A stretch of 64,000 bases of DNA from a bacterium A37T11 (GTDB taxonomy: Bacteria; Bacteroidota; Bacteroidia; Sphingobacteriales; Sphingobacteriaceae): NCBI GenBank assembly GCA_900109895.1, contig FOBR01000001.1, forward strand, positions 62,001-126,000. The letters are read 5' to 3'. The position numbers and the translations under genes are program-made. Shown here piece after piece: positions 1 to 8,625 of the stretch (the first letter of the stretch is position 1; each line of letters opens with the position of its first letter). The notes under the pieces are model-generated. The model was given only the letters and a program-made list of their open reading frames with translations, made no database searches and was not told the origin of the DNA.

Positions 1-107
1 CATATTTGATCCGGAGGTATGGGCAGGGCACCAATAGATAAGGACAAGAGCAATGCCGTAAACAAGCCACCCGACAATAACAGGTACAACAGCCAGGGTT
101 TAATCAT
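1..107 (-). CDS. Haem/iron ABC transporter permease (FecCD/HmuU-like), N-terminus only
   Basis: Only the first 35 codons are in the window. The reverse strand reads MIKPWLLYLLLSGGLFTALL and continues into a hydrophobic segment ending SIGALPIPPDQI, the typical start of a FecCD-family permease in which the first transmembrane helix is followed by a G-x-ox-I-P loop. The ATG overlaps the last codons and stop of the upstream binding-protein gene by 8 bases, so the two are translationally coupled. Together they would form the inner-membrane import step for haem or an iron complex. The ATPase is expected beyond the left edge. Family assignment rests on a short stretch and on context. Confidence 0.7.
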   Translation of the reverse strand, partial: MIKPWLLYLLLSGGLFTALLLSLSIGALPIPPDQI

Positions 108-945
108 ACCCGTAGATTCTTTGATTGAGTTGCTTGATCGCCTGTGGCAGGCGTAAGCTAAAGTTATTAAGCAATGTACTTTCCATTTGCACAATGCGCC
201 CGTTTTTGCCAGCAGGTGTTTGTGCGATGCCCGGCATTTTCAGGATATCGGAGGCTCCTCCAAGACTTTTATAACCAAAATCAAACATCAGGATCACGTC
301 AGGATTGGCCCTTGCGAGCGATTCGGCTGTATAGGGCTTGAAACCTTCAAAGGACGTTACAGCGTTTTTGCCACCAGCAAGATCTACCATGCCGTCGATG
401 CTGGTTTTTTTGCCTGCCACGAGCATTGTGCCCGTACCACGCGCGTAAATGAATAAAACTTTGGGCAAAGGGTTGCTCTTATGCAGTGTGTTCTGTATTT
501 GTTTCACACTTTGCTGGTTTTCCGCTGCCAGTTGCCTGCCCTTTTGAGGCACTCCAAGGGCGGCGCCAATAGCTTTTATAAATGTTGCCGTACCTGCCAG
601 GGAATAGTCCTGATCAAGCTGTACTACCCTAACCCCTGCGCTGCTAAGCTGATATTCCAATTCTTTGGACACAGCCCCTTTTGGCGCGAGTAGCAAGTTG
701 GGCATAAAAGAAAGCAGGCCTTCTGCCGAAAGACCTCGGCCTTTGCTGGCTTTGGGAAGAGTAGCAATAGACGACGGATAGGCGCTGGTCATATCAACCG
801 CCACGATCTGCTTTTCAAAACCCAGAGCAGCCACCGTTTCTGTGATGGAGCCACTCAAGCTGATGATACGTTTGGGTTGGGCAATGGCAATAAAGGAGCC
901 AAAGCAACAATAAACACCAAGTAAAATTTTGAGCACACTGGTCAT
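100..945 (-). CDS. hmuT: Periplasmic haem/iron-complex binding protein (HmuT/BtuF family)
   Basis: A 281-residue secreted protein. It has an N-terminal signal peptide (about residues 1-22, ending IAIAQ) followed by the class III binding-protein fold: PKRIISLSGSITETVAALG at the start of lobe 1, VAVDMTSAYPSS next, then LLSFMPNLLLAPKG, and RANPDVILMFDFG in lobe 2. Haem-binding HmuT proteins share this layout, and the length is usual for the family. The gene overlaps the preceding HmuY-like gene by 4 bases and the following permease by 8, so it is the middle of a tight operon. Predicted role: carry haem or a related ligand across the periplasm to the permease. A vitamin B12 or siderophore ligand cannot be ruled out, but the HmuY neighbours favour haem. 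Confidence 0.85.
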   Translation of the reverse strand: MTSVLKILLGVYCCFGSFIAIAQPKRIISLSGSITETVAALGFEKQIVAVDMTSAYPSSIATLPKASKGRGLSAEGLLSFMPNLLLAPKGAVSKELEYQLSSAGVRVVQLDQDYSLAGTATFIKAIGAALGVPQKGRQLAAENQQSVKQIQNTLHKSNPLPKVLFIYARGTGTMLVAGKKTSIDGMVDLAGGKNAVTSFEGFKPYTAESLARANPDVILMFDFGYKSLGGASDILKMPGIAQTPAGKNGRIVQMESTLLNNFSLRLPQAIKQLNQRIYGYD

Positions 946-1451
946 TTTACTGCAGGAATAAATTGATAGCGGAACGTGATATAGCCTGGATATTCGATAT
1001 CATCGTCGCGATAATAAGTCAAGAACTCCAACTTGGCAATCATACCGCCGGCTGTACGCAGCAAGAGCAACCTGCCGGGAATGGGTTGTACATAGTGGTC
1101 AATCAGGTCGTAATTATACCAAGCCTTTCCACTTCCTGTTGGGATGGCCGGCCCTTTATGGCCGTCCTTTCTATAACCCTTTGCCGGTGCTTGACGCAGC
1201 TGGTCAAAAGTTGTATTTTTAACTAACTGGGCGCTGACATCCGGATGCAACCTGATCCCGGTTTTATAAAAAATCACGTCCCATCTGCCCGTCGCAGAAT
1301 CGATAGTGCTGCCTGATTGCAAATCAAAATAAACAGGCCCCTCGTTCACGTCGATATTTTTTGAAAAGCGGAGGCTGTCTTCGGCAAGTGCAGTCCCACC
1401 CATGCCCATCATCGTAAAAATGATCATTTTCAACAGGTTCATTCCACTCAT
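942..1451 (-). CDS. HmuY-family haem-binding protein (secreted, no lipobox)
   Basis: 169 residues. The signal peptide (residues 4-23, ending GTALA before EDS) has no lipobox cysteine, unlike the four HmuY paralogues across the divergent promoter region. Family hallmarks are the YFDLQSG strand, TGRWDVIFYKTGI (the W-D-I/V-F motif), the aromatic GKAWYNYD segment, and the C-terminal strand set RLLLLRTAGGMIAKLEFLTYY followed by GYITFRYQF. HmuY captures haem, and the known family member uses two axial ligands; candidate His residues here are in RLHPDV and IDHYVQ, but I cannot assign ligands. It is first in the minus-strand operon with the binding protein and permease. An alternative start is the Met three codons in. 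Confidence 0.8.
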   Translation of the reverse strand: MSGMNLLKMIIFTMMGMGGTALAEDSLRFSKNIDVNEGPVYFDLQSGSTIDSATGRWDVIFYKTGIRLHPDVSAQLVKNTTFDQLRQAPAKGYRKDGHKGPAIPTGSGKAWYNYDLIDHYVQPIPGRLLLLRTAGGMIAKLEFLTYYRDDDIEYPGYITFRYQFIPAVK

Positions 1452-1825
1452 TTTCTCGCTTTGTTACAAATTCGATCGCAAAGGAATCTACTATCTATAA
1501 TTATTCCAAATAAAACAACCTTCTTTTTCCGGAAAAGGGATTGGAAAAATACTGTTCAATTAAACCACCGCTTCTTACATCCCATTAACAGCTTTTATAT
1601 AACACACTAATTATCAAATCATCATAGATTATACATCCATAAAAAAAATTCCAGGCAAAACAGTTTTTTATCCCGATTCCGTAAAAACATATCCAAAAGT
1701 CATAAATAATAATCCTTTAGCCGCTATCTATTTCAAACGCAAAGTTATCATATTTGCTTCATTATTATTTAGACTGGTTAAAAACAAATAACAAATTGCC
1801 ATTTTTAAAACAGGTTTCGGGCATT
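1452..1825. promoter_or_regulatory. Divergent promoter region of the haem locus
   Basis: An AT-rich 374-base gap between the divergent haem operons with no convincing gene. For the plus-strand receptor there is a near-consensus Bacteroidota -7 element, CATATTTG (consensus TAnnTTTG), at 1749-1756. For the minus-strand operon the best candidate reads TTCCTTTG on the reverse strand near 1477-1484. A binding site for the AraC-type regulator or an iron repressor would be expected here, but I could not identify one by eye. Confidence 0.45.
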
Positions 1826-4195
1826 ATGGTTTGGCTCAAGTTAATTTCAGTTTTCATCCCTCTCCCCGTAATGGGTCAGCAAAACAGGGTCCATTTAACG
1901 GGCAGGGTTGAAAATAGCCAACATGAAAAAATGGCTGGTGTTTCTGTAGTCCTGATTCAGACTGGACAAGGGGGAGTTACCGCAAGCGACGGCAGTTTCC
2001 GTCTGGAAAATATATTCCCTGGCAGCTATAGCTTACGGGTAAGTGCCATCGGTTATATGCCCTTTTCACAGAAAATAACTGTCATTGCCAATAAAGATAC
2101 CCATGTAGAGGTGCTGTTGCAGGCTGAAACTGAAAACCTGGATGAGGTATCCATACTAGGTCATACAACCAATCCGGATAACTTACAGCGGCTTGAGCGC
2201 AGTGCGATGCCGGTACAAGTCATCACACGACGGACCATTGAGCTGATGGGGAGCCGGCGTTTGGATGAAGTTTTAAAAGAGCAGACAGGTATGACCATTG
2301 TGAACGATATTGGCAGCGGCGGACGGGCGGTAGGCCTCCAAATGCAGGGTTTCAGCTCTCAATATATCATGATCCTGATCGACGGACAGCCGGCTATAGG
2401 CCGTAACAATGGCAACTTTGATCTATCCCGTATCAGTGTAAGCAATGTAGAGCGCATAGAGATTGTTAAAGGTGCTTCATCTTGTTTGTATGGTAGCTCA
2501 GCCCTCGGAGGTGCGGTCAATGTTATTACCCGTCAGGGAGCCAATACAGCCCAGGCCCGGGCGGCAGTGTTTTATGGTTCATACGGGTTGCTGGACGGTG
2601 CGCTTGAAGGAGAAACACCTTTTGCGGGCAAACGCGGATCAGCCAACCTCTCGCTCAATTATTACCATACAGAAGGCTATAACACCAATGATCGATTTTT
2701 AACTTCCGGAAAAACCATTCCTCCCTATGATAACTATGCAGTACAAGGACGGTTCCGCTATCGCCTGGACAAAACCAGTATTCTGGGTTTACAACCACGC
2801 TTTAATTTCCGTAGGTCGCAAATGGAAAATACCTATATAAGTACTGGGAATGGAGGCGCTATTAACAACACGAATACCGATATACTAAATGATAAAGACT
2901 TGCAGCTTAACGTAAGCCTCAACAGCGACTTTGAAGGAGGGTTGCGCAGTCTGGGCAGGTACCAATTCACGTATTATGACGTAACGGCTGATGTAACACG
3001 GGAGGAAAGCAATCTGTCAATGATGCACTTCAGAGAACTTTCCAACCGTTATGAACATCAATTAGCCTATGCATATAACCGCTCCCTGAAATTTACGGCA
3101 GGTTTGGGCGGAGAGGTCAGCCGTATGCAAGACGCCACTTTCGGCCTGCAGGATATTGCCCCCCTGTATAATGGTTTTGGGTATATACAGGGCGACTGGT
3201 CTGTTAAAAACAAATGGCAATTGGTTGGTGGATTGCGTTATGATCACACCGGTAATTATGGTGGCAGACTCAGTCCCAGCTTTGGTGTTCAGTACAAGAT
3301 TGTTCCGCAACTGAACCTGAAGGGAGGCATAGGCGGTGGTTTTATAGCGCCTGATTTCAAAAAGCGCTTTCAGGTGTTTACCAACCCTACGCAGGGTTAT
3401 ACAGTTATTGGGGCTGATATCCTGCAAAAGGGCCTGGAACAAATGCAGCAGAACGGGGAAATCAGCGAAATTCGTGAATACCTGGTAAGCCAGCTGAGTA
3501 AACAACTAAAGCCAGAACGGTCCAATTCGTTCAACGCCGGTGCTGACTGGGCACCAACGACAGAAATCAAATTTGGTTTTAGTGTATTTTACCATCGTTT
3601 GTCCAACTTCATCAACTTTGTACAAGTAGCCACCAAGGCCAACGGCCAGCAGGTATTCAGCTATCAAAACATCGCATCCTCCTACAATAAAGGGTTGGAG
3701 GCATCCCTGCTGGTCGCCTTACACAAAAACATGGATCTTAGCGTAGGTTACCAATATCTTATCACCAAGGATAAAGGCGTGCTTGATAGTATCCGCCATA
3801 AAAAGTATCCCTACGACAAGATCAGGAATAGCGAAACCGGTGAAACCAGGCAAAGCAACGTAACCGATTACTTCGGTTTGGAAAACCGTTCACGTCATAT
3901 GTTAAACGCCAGCATCGTGTATCGCTATCCGGCCTGGCAGGTGAGCGCAACCCTCCGGGGCAACTATCGTAGTAAATATGGTTGGGGTGATGCCAACAAC
4001 AATTGGTTTCTGGATCCCTATGATACATTTGTGAAAGGTTTTGTATTGATCTACGCTTCCCTGGAGAAAAAGTTGTTGGAGGAGCATCTGGCCATCAGCA
4101 TCAGTGCCGAGAATTTATTCAATTATACCGATATGCTCATGCCCGGACAGATAGGCAGGGTCATTAGCGGCGGTCTTACTTATAGATTTTATTAA
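1826..4195 (+). CDS. TonB-dependent outer-membrane receptor, haem-uptake type (HmuR-like)
   Basis: 789 residues from the chosen ATG. Order: signal peptide (MVWLKLISVFIPLPVMGQQ); a carboxypeptidase-like regulatory domain (about 20-105, with GRVENSQHEKMAGVSVVL and GSYSLRVSAIGY); the TonB plug (about 125-240, with MPVQVITRRTIELMG, LDEVLKEQTGM, ILIDGQPAIGR, RIEIVKGASSCLYGSSALGGAVNVIT); and a 22-strand-type barrel ending in the aromatic residues TYRFY. The upstream TTG at 1754 is rejected because the promoter element at 1749-1756 would put the transcript start after it. HmuY-family lipoproteins follow directly (2-base gap), so it should receive haem handed over by them. Not a SusC: no SusD partner. 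Confidence 0.88.
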   Translation: MVWLKLISVFIPLPVMGQQNRVHLTGRVENSQHEKMAGVSVVLIQTGQGGVTASDGSFRLENIFPGSYSLRVSAIGYMPFSQKITVIANKDTHVEVLLQAETENLDEVSILGHTTNPDNLQRLERSAMPVQVITRRTIELMGSRRLDEVLKEQTGMTIVNDIGSGGRAVGLQMQGFSSQYIMILIDGQPAIGRNNGNFDLSRISVSNVERIEIVKGASSCLYGSSALGGAVNVITRQGANTAQARAAVFYGSYGLLDGALEGETPFAGKRGSANLSLNYYHTEGYNTNDRFLTSGKTIPPYDNYAVQGRFRYRLDKTSILGLQPRFNFRRSQMENTYISTGNGGAINNTNTDILNDKDLQLNVSLNSDFEGGLRSLGRYQFTYYDVTADVTREESNLSMMHFRELSNRYEHQLAYAYNRSLKFTAGLGGEVSRMQDATFGLQDIAPLYNGFGYIQGDWSVKNKWQLVGGLRYDHTGNYGGRLSPSFGVQYKIVPQLNLKGGIGGGFIAPDFKKRFQVFTNPTQGYTVIGADILQKGLEQMQQNGEISEIREYLVSQLSKQLKPERSNSFNAGADWAPTTEIKFGFSVFYHRLSNFINFVQVATKANGQQVFSYQNIASSYNKGLEASLLVALHKNMDLSVGYQYLITKDKGVLDSIRHKKYPYDKIRNSETGETRQSNVTDYFGLENRSRHMLNASIVYRYPAWQVSATLRGNYRSKYGWGDANNNWFLDPYDTFVKGFVLIYASLEKKLLEEHLAISISAENLFNYTDMLMPGQIGRVISGGLTYRFY

Positions 4196-4197
4196 AA

Positions 4198-4926
4198 ATG
4201 AAGCGAACGAAAACCAATAAAGTTCTGCGGTTTCTGTGTGGTATACTGCTCATTGCAGCTTGTAGCAAGAACGCAGACATAAACCCTTCGGTTGAAGATG
4301 GCAAGAGCATACTCATCACTGATCTGGCAGGCGATACCGGAGCTTCGGTAGGCGATGGCGTGGATGGCAAGACCAAACGGGATTTCCGCACCTTTTTATT
4401 CAGATTTAGCGATAAAAAACAGCTATGGCTGAACAATGCGGTTGACTCTGCTAAGTATTTGAAGACGGATGACTGGGATATTGCCTTTACGTATATCTAC
4501 AATTCCATTGTCTATGTAAATAGCGGGACGATAGCGGGAGGACCTGGTTTTGGCGGGCCTGGCAAGGGCTCGCTGGTCCTCGCAAAAGATTCAGAAGGAA
4601 AAGAACTCGCTTATGACCGGATCACCGAAGCCCCTGAAGAAAATAAATTTGAGAATAGCCAGGGATTTGTAGGCTGGGATGGCTGGCCACAGCCATATAA
4701 TTTTGGTTGGTACTTCTATAGTATGAATACCCACCTGGCCCAACCCATCAAAAACAGGGCATTTATTATTAAAACAGCCACAGGCAAGTATGCAAAACTG
4801 GAATTGCTCAATGTGTACCAAGGTAATCCGCCGACCGTAACTGACCTTCATTGGCCTGCGCCATATCTCACGTTCAGGTATTTTGTACAAGAAGACGGGA
4901 GCAGGAATTTAAATACAACCAATTAA
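4198..4926 (+). CDS. HmuY-family surface lipoprotein, paralogue 1
   Basis: 242 residues. A lipoprotein signal with lipobox IAACSK (Cys about 22) is followed by a HmuY-type domain: KSILITDLAGDT, FLFRFSDKK, TDDWDIAFTYIYNSIVYVNSG (the W-D-I-A-F core), an aromatic/glycine loop NFGWYFYSMNTHLAQPI, then RAFIIKTATGKYAKLELLNVYQGNPP and a terminal APYLTFRYFVQ. Begins 2 bases after the receptor stop and is therefore co-translated with it. The His in NTHLAQ lies where haem-ligating residues are found in the family, but this is not proven. Predicted outer-leaflet haemophore feeding the receptor. Confidence 0.85.
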   Translation: MKRTKTNKVLRFLCGILLIAACSKNADINPSVEDGKSILITDLAGDTGASVGDGVDGKTKRDFRTFLFRFSDKKQLWLNNAVDSAKYLKTDDWDIAFTYIYNSIVYVNSGTIAGGPGFGGPGKGSLVLAKDSEGKELAYDRITEAPEENKFENSQGFVGWDGWPQPYNFGWYFYSMNTHLAQPIKNRAFIIKTATGKYAKLELLNVYQGNPPTVTDLHWPAPYLTFRYFVQEDGSRNLNTTN

Positions 4927-4935
4927 ATAGCGTAT

Positions 4936-5022
4936 ATGAAAAAGCAGATAACAGGTATCGCCTTTATGGCAACACTTACCGGTATTAATGATATGATTGA
5001 CAACCGTATTAAACTAAACTAA
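4936..5022 (+). CDS. Possible 28-codon ORF between HmuY paralogues
   Basis: An ATG-initiated frame encoding MKKQITGIAFMATLTGINDM and eight further residues, then TAA. It has a Lys-rich start and a short hydrophobic stretch like the beginning of a secreted protein, but no cleavage site or lipobox and no continuing domain. It sits in the 196-base gap between two HmuY-family genes, so it may be a peptide or the residue of a deleted paralogue. No family recognised. Confidence 0.25.
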   Translation: MKKQITGIAFMATLTGINDMIDNRIKLN

Positions 5023-5122
5023 AATAACATAAGTAAACAACCATTTTGTGGCGAAAAAAGGATTAAGTGAGCGAATCACTACTTAGAAAAGGTATAAAGT
5101 AAAGAGATACTACAAAAAACAG

Positions 5123-5971
5123 ATGATAAGAGTTAATAGTAAATTCAACATGCATAAAAACCCGGGTTGGATATTGATAATGCTTCTAATAGCAGGAGCT
5201 TGTTCCAAAAGTGAGGACGGCCCGGCGCCAGAGGTTCTGCTTCCGCCATTACCACCCGTTACGGTAACCAGCAGCGGCACGTATATAGTAAATAATCTAC
5301 CCGGTGATACTACACAAACCATGGAAGGCAAAGACATCAGCGATGATGGTCTCTTTAAAACAATTTATTACTCGTTGGAGGACGGCCGCACCGTTCCCGC
5401 CGAATATGCCGGAACGGACAAATGGGACATTGCCTTTGCCGGTATTTATAACAGCAGCATTTGGGCCAACCATGGGGAAGTGATTTTCGAGAACGGTACC
5501 AAAGGGCCGGGTTATGGTAGTCCGGCCCGTGGTGGACTATATTTAGTGATAGATCCCCTCATCGAGGGCCAATATTATAATGAGGACACGAAGAAACCCG
5601 TACTGCCCATCCCAATACACTTATTTGAAGAATCTTTTGAACATGTAAAGGAGGTTCCCGTTGAAAATAGCGAATTTTTATCGTATGGATACCTGGCACT
5701 TGATCACTTTTTGGGCAGTGGATCTGGCTATGCATACTATGATTTTTATGGGTCAAGTTATCCTGGCAATCCCAAGAAAGCACACGTGGTATATAATCTA
5801 CCAAGAACGATTCTCATTAAAACCGCCAAAGGGAATTATGCTAAGCTAATATTATACAGTTTCTATAAAAGTAAACCAGTGGATCCTGACAGGGATAACA
5901 TAGCCCCTTACCTCAGTTTTAAATACAGTATTCTTAAAGAAGGCAGCAAAGATTTCAGCAAGATTGATTAA
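5123..5971 (+). CDS. HmuY-family surface lipoprotein, paralogue 2
   Basis: 282 residues from this ATG; the internal ATG at 5150 (MHKNPGWILIMLLIAGACSK) gives a more compact lipoprotein signal and may be the true start. The lipobox is AGACSK. The domain shows TYIVNNLPGDT, YYSLEDGRTV, TDKWDIAFAGIYNSSIWANHG, a long insert with many Tyr and Gly (about 185-225), then RTILIKTAKGNYAKLILYSFYKSKP and APYLSFKYSI. It is the longest of the paralogues because of the insert. Part of the plus-strand haem operon and predicted to bind haem or a related tetrapyrrole at the cell surface. Confidence 0.83.
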   Translation: MIRVNSKFNMHKNPGWILIMLLIAGACSKSEDGPAPEVLLPPLPPVTVTSSGTYIVNNLPGDTTQTMEGKDISDDGLFKTIYYSLEDGRTVPAEYAGTDKWDIAFAGIYNSSIWANHGEVIFENGTKGPGYGSPARGGLYLVIDPLIEGQYYNEDTKKPVLPIPIHLFEESFEHVKEVPVENSEFLSYGYLALDHFLGSGSGYAYYDFYGSSYPGNPKKAHVVYNLPRTILIKTAKGNYAKLILYSFYKSKPVDPDRDNIAPYLSFKYSILKEGSKDFSKID

Positions 5972-6032
5972 AGAAGCTGGGAACATTCAATGTTTAAGTA
6001 GTCAAAATAAATATCAACAATAAATATCAACA

Positions 6033-6746
6033 ATGAAAATTAAATACACATTAATAGCCTGGTTATTACCAGCGATGTTTATGGCCTGCTCCAAAGACGA
6101 TGACGCTAGCCCTGAACCCGAAGGTTTTCTTGAAGGGACCAATTGGGTACCGGCAAGAGTGAAAAAATTAGACGACCACGTCTATCTGGACGAAAAGTTT
6201 AATGTGGTGTATGTAGTTGACCTGAGAATGGGAACGGTTACTTCTGGCGACGAAAATCCTAGTTTTTATTGGAATTTTGATTCAAATTCTGAAATTGATA
6301 CCGAGAAGGCAAAAGAAGGTTCAGAAACTTGGCATGTGCTGTTTAACTACATTTATTTTTCAACTATTAATGCAGATGCTTCCACACCAAATAATACAGA
6401 AGGCAATGGCAAGGTACGCATCGTACGTACGGCCTTTGACGATCTGTACGAAGCCCCAGAGAGCCCTATGATACGTAACAATATCCCAATTGAAATGGAT
6501 ACAGAACCAGCTACTACAGATGGATGGGGCTTGTATCATTTCAGCAAACACATTATGGACTATTATCCGGACAGAACCATCATCTTCCATCTCCGTGACG
6601 GACGTTATGTAAAATTCCAGATGCTAAGCTTATATCAGGGCAACCCTCCAGTGGTCAATGACAAGAACGAGTTTCCCAGTCCGTACCTGAATTGCCGGTA
6701 TTTTATACAGCAAAATGCAGATAGCCGCAATCTTAAAACAAAATAA
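6033..6746 (+). CDS. HmuY-family surface lipoprotein, paralogue 3
   Basis: 237 residues. Lipobox MACSKDD is followed by a short acidic linker (DDDASPEPEG) that resembles a lipoprotein export signal. The central W-D-I-A-F motif is changed to SETWHVLFNYIYFSTIN. The tail is conserved: DRTIIFHLRDGRYVKFQMLSLYQGNPP and PYLNCRYFIQ. His residues occur in LYHFSKHIMD and IIFHLRD. Sequence is clearly divergent from its neighbours, arguing for old paralogy rather than recent duplication. Co-transcribed with the receptor. Confidence 0.82.
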   Translation: MKIKYTLIAWLLPAMFMACSKDDDASPEPEGFLEGTNWVPARVKKLDDHVYLDEKFNVVYVVDLRMGTVTSGDENPSFYWNFDSNSEIDTEKAKEGSETWHVLFNYIYFSTINADASTPNNTEGNGKVRIVRTAFDDLYEAPESPMIRNNIPIEMDTEPATTDGWGLYHFSKHIMDYYPDRTIIFHLRDGRYVKFQMLSLYQGNPPVVNDKNEFPSPYLNCRYFIQQNADSRNLKTK

Positions 6747-6787
6747 CAATACGTATAATAATCTTCAAATTAACTATTTAAATCATC

Positions 6788-7543
6788 ATGATCAAAAACA
6801 ATAAACGCTATCTATTAGCCTTGTTCGTTGCAGTGGTATCTATCCAGGCATGCAGTAACGACGACGACAAACTGCCCGTTCCTGAACCAGAGCCTGAAGA
6901 ACCTGAATTTTTACAGATTTCCGATCATATCAAGCGTTATCGGAATGGAGTTATTGAGATTAGTAATTACTTGGTTGATACTACGAAAAGTAATGCAAAT
7001 GCCTATGATTTTTATTCGATTAAGGACACTTCCTTCGTCACTGACGACAAAAATGCTGAATTAGTGAAAACAGATGCGTGGGACTTCTGTTTCCAAGGTT
7101 TGTGGCGGCAGCAGTTATATCCAAATAACGGAAAAATGCAAACACAAAGCCGCCCTTGGTATGGCAACAGCACAAATGCTCTAATTACAATGGTAAAAAC
7201 TTCATTTGATGATTTGACCACCGTTCCATCTGACATTAAATTTCCTGAATTAACAGATGGCTATTATCCACAAAATTATGTGATACCGGATGTTCCAGAC
7301 AATAACTACCAAATATATTGGGCTTCAAGATCGTATACTGAAGCAGGCGATTTTGCCTATTTTATTCCTCTAATAGATCGTTGTTATATTTTCAAACTAG
7401 ATGATGGGCGGTATGTAAAATTTCAATTTGTCAATATCTATAATAACGCTCCGGAAGAAAATACTATTTCCTCAAAAAGAGGTTATGTTAGCTTCAGATA
7501 TTTTGTTTCGGAAAAAGGAAGCTTAGATTTAAGCACAAAGTAA
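6788..7543 (+). CDS. HmuY-family surface lipoprotein, paralogue 4
   Basis: 251 residues. The lipobox is IQACSND, then an acidic/proline linker (DDDKLPVPEPEPEEPE) typical of surface-exposed lipoproteins of this phylum. Domain signs: GVIEISNYLVDTT, YDFYSIKDTS, TDAWDFCFQGLWRQQLYPNNG at the W-D-x-x-F core, RCYIFKLDDGRYVKFQFVNIY and a terminal GYVSFRYFVSEKG. Last gene of the operon, ending 15 bases before a strong terminator stem. Confidence 0.82.
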   Translation: MIKNNKRYLLALFVAVVSIQACSNDDDKLPVPEPEPEEPEFLQISDHIKRYRNGVIEISNYLVDTTKSNANAYDFYSIKDTSFVTDDKNAELVKTDAWDFCFQGLWRQQLYPNNGKMQTQSRPWYGNSTNALITMVKTSFDDLTTVPSDIKFPELTDGYYPQNYVIPDVPDNNYQIYWASRSYTEAGDFAYFIPLIDRCYIFKLDDGRYVKFQFVNIYNNAPEENTISSKRGYVSFRYFVSEKGSLDLSTK

Positions 7544-7558
7544 AACAAAAGCTTTCTG

Positions 7559-7614
7559 AAATAAGCTGAAAAAACAGGGAGAAAGTTATTCTCCTTGTTT
7601 TTTCAGCTTATTTT
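7559..7614 (+). terminator. Strong intrinsic terminator of the haem operon
   Basis: A long near-perfect inverted repeat: the arm AATAAGCTGAAAAAACA-GGGAGAA is mirrored by TTCTCC-TTGTTTTTTCAGCTTATT around a loop of about five bases, ending in a T-rich run. It lies just after the last HmuY paralogue and before the AraC-type gene, so it separates the two transcripts. The AT-rich symmetric arms could also work in the opposite direction. Confidence 0.85.
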
Positions 7615-7635
7615 ATACTTATTAGAACTAACTAA

Positions 7636-8625
7636 ATGAACATCAAGTCAAAAATTGAAGATCAGGATGATTGGCTCTTTTGGGAAGAGGTGCCTGAATT
7701 GTATAACGCTAGTAAACCGCTATCTGAAAAGAGCATAGAGATCAGACGTCCGCCAGTCAAAGAATTACAAAGTTACCAGCTAAGCTCAAGCGGCATGTTT
7801 GTGATGCACACACATATGCAGTTTGATGAGGCGGTGAAGATCGTTTTTGAAGTGGAGGGCGAAACCATTACCAGCCAGTTTGTGTTTTACCGTAGCGTGA
7901 AACGTATAGAGAAGAAATCAGTTGCCAAAAAGATCTATGGACGCAGCCGTCATAACATCCGTTATATACCATCGTTGAGTGGTAAATATGAAATGATACC
8001 CGGTATGGAGTATGACTATTTCCTGGTGGTACTGTCTAAGGCCTTCTACTTTCAGCTGATCGATGAGGATTCAAGCCTGCATTCAGCGTTTGTGGATGAA
8101 ATTAAAAATGGAAAATACACGTCATTATCTGCAAAAGATCATATCGTATCGCATGAAATGGTCCAAGTGATCAATGATATCCGCGATTGCCGAAAAACGG
8201 GAGAGCTAAAAAGGCTTTATACCGAATCAAAAATATTGGAATTGCTCATGCTTCAACTGGAACAGCAGCAGTTGGAAAACGCGGACAACGCTGAGCCAGT
8301 GATGAAGACAGATGAGCTTAAAAAAATAGAGCAAGCCCGTGAAATCCTTGACAGCAACTTTTGCAATCCGCCCATCATCCCAGAATTGTCGCGCATGGTA
8401 GGCCTCAACGATTTCAAATTAAAAAGGGGTTTTAAGGCCTACTACGGCACCACTATCTACGGATATTCTACACGACTGCGCATGGAGTATGCCCGGAAGT
8501 TGCTGGTTGAAGACCGGAAGAATATTGCCGAAGTAACGTATGAAGTAGGTTTTAAACATCAGTCACATCTAAGTGAAGCTTTTAAAAACTATTTCGGGAT
8601 CTTACCCAGCGAAGTGAGACGCTAG
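7636..8625 (+). CDS. AraC-family transcriptional regulator (PchR-like)
   Basis: 329 residues. The N-terminal ~200 residues form a ligand-sensing half with no signal peptide or membrane segment (SSSGMFVMHTHMQFDEAVKIVFEVEGETITSQFVFYRS). The C-terminal ~85 residues are two helix-turn-helix motifs: IIPELSRMVGLNDFKLKRGFKAYYG and IAEVTYEVGFKHQSHLSEAFKNYFG, with the AraC signature ending PSEVR. The PchR type of AraC proteins controls siderophore or haem uptake, and its place directly behind the haem locus fits that role. The ligand is unknown. Confidence 0.85.
   Translation: MNIKSKIEDQDDWLFWEEVPELYNASKPLSEKSIEIRRPPVKELQSYQLSSSGMFVMHTHMQFDEAVKIVFEVEGETITSQFVFYRSVKRIEKKSVAKKIYGRSRHNIRYIPSLSGKYEMIPGMEYDYFLVVLSKAFYFQLIDEDSSLHSAFVDEIKNGKYTSLSAKDHIVSHEMVQVINDIRDCRKTGELKRLYTESKILELLMLQLEQQQLENADNAEPVMKTDELKKIEQAREILDSNFCNPPIIPELSRMVGLNDFKLKRGFKAYYGTTIYGYSTRLRMEYARKLLVEDRKNIAEVTYEVGFKHQSHLSEAFKNYFGILPSEVRR

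Noticed and set aside
1754..1825. TTG-initiated 24-codon extension of the haem receptor
   Set aside because: The -7 element at 1749-1756 places the transcript start after this TTG, and the ATG at 1826 opens a proper signal peptide.
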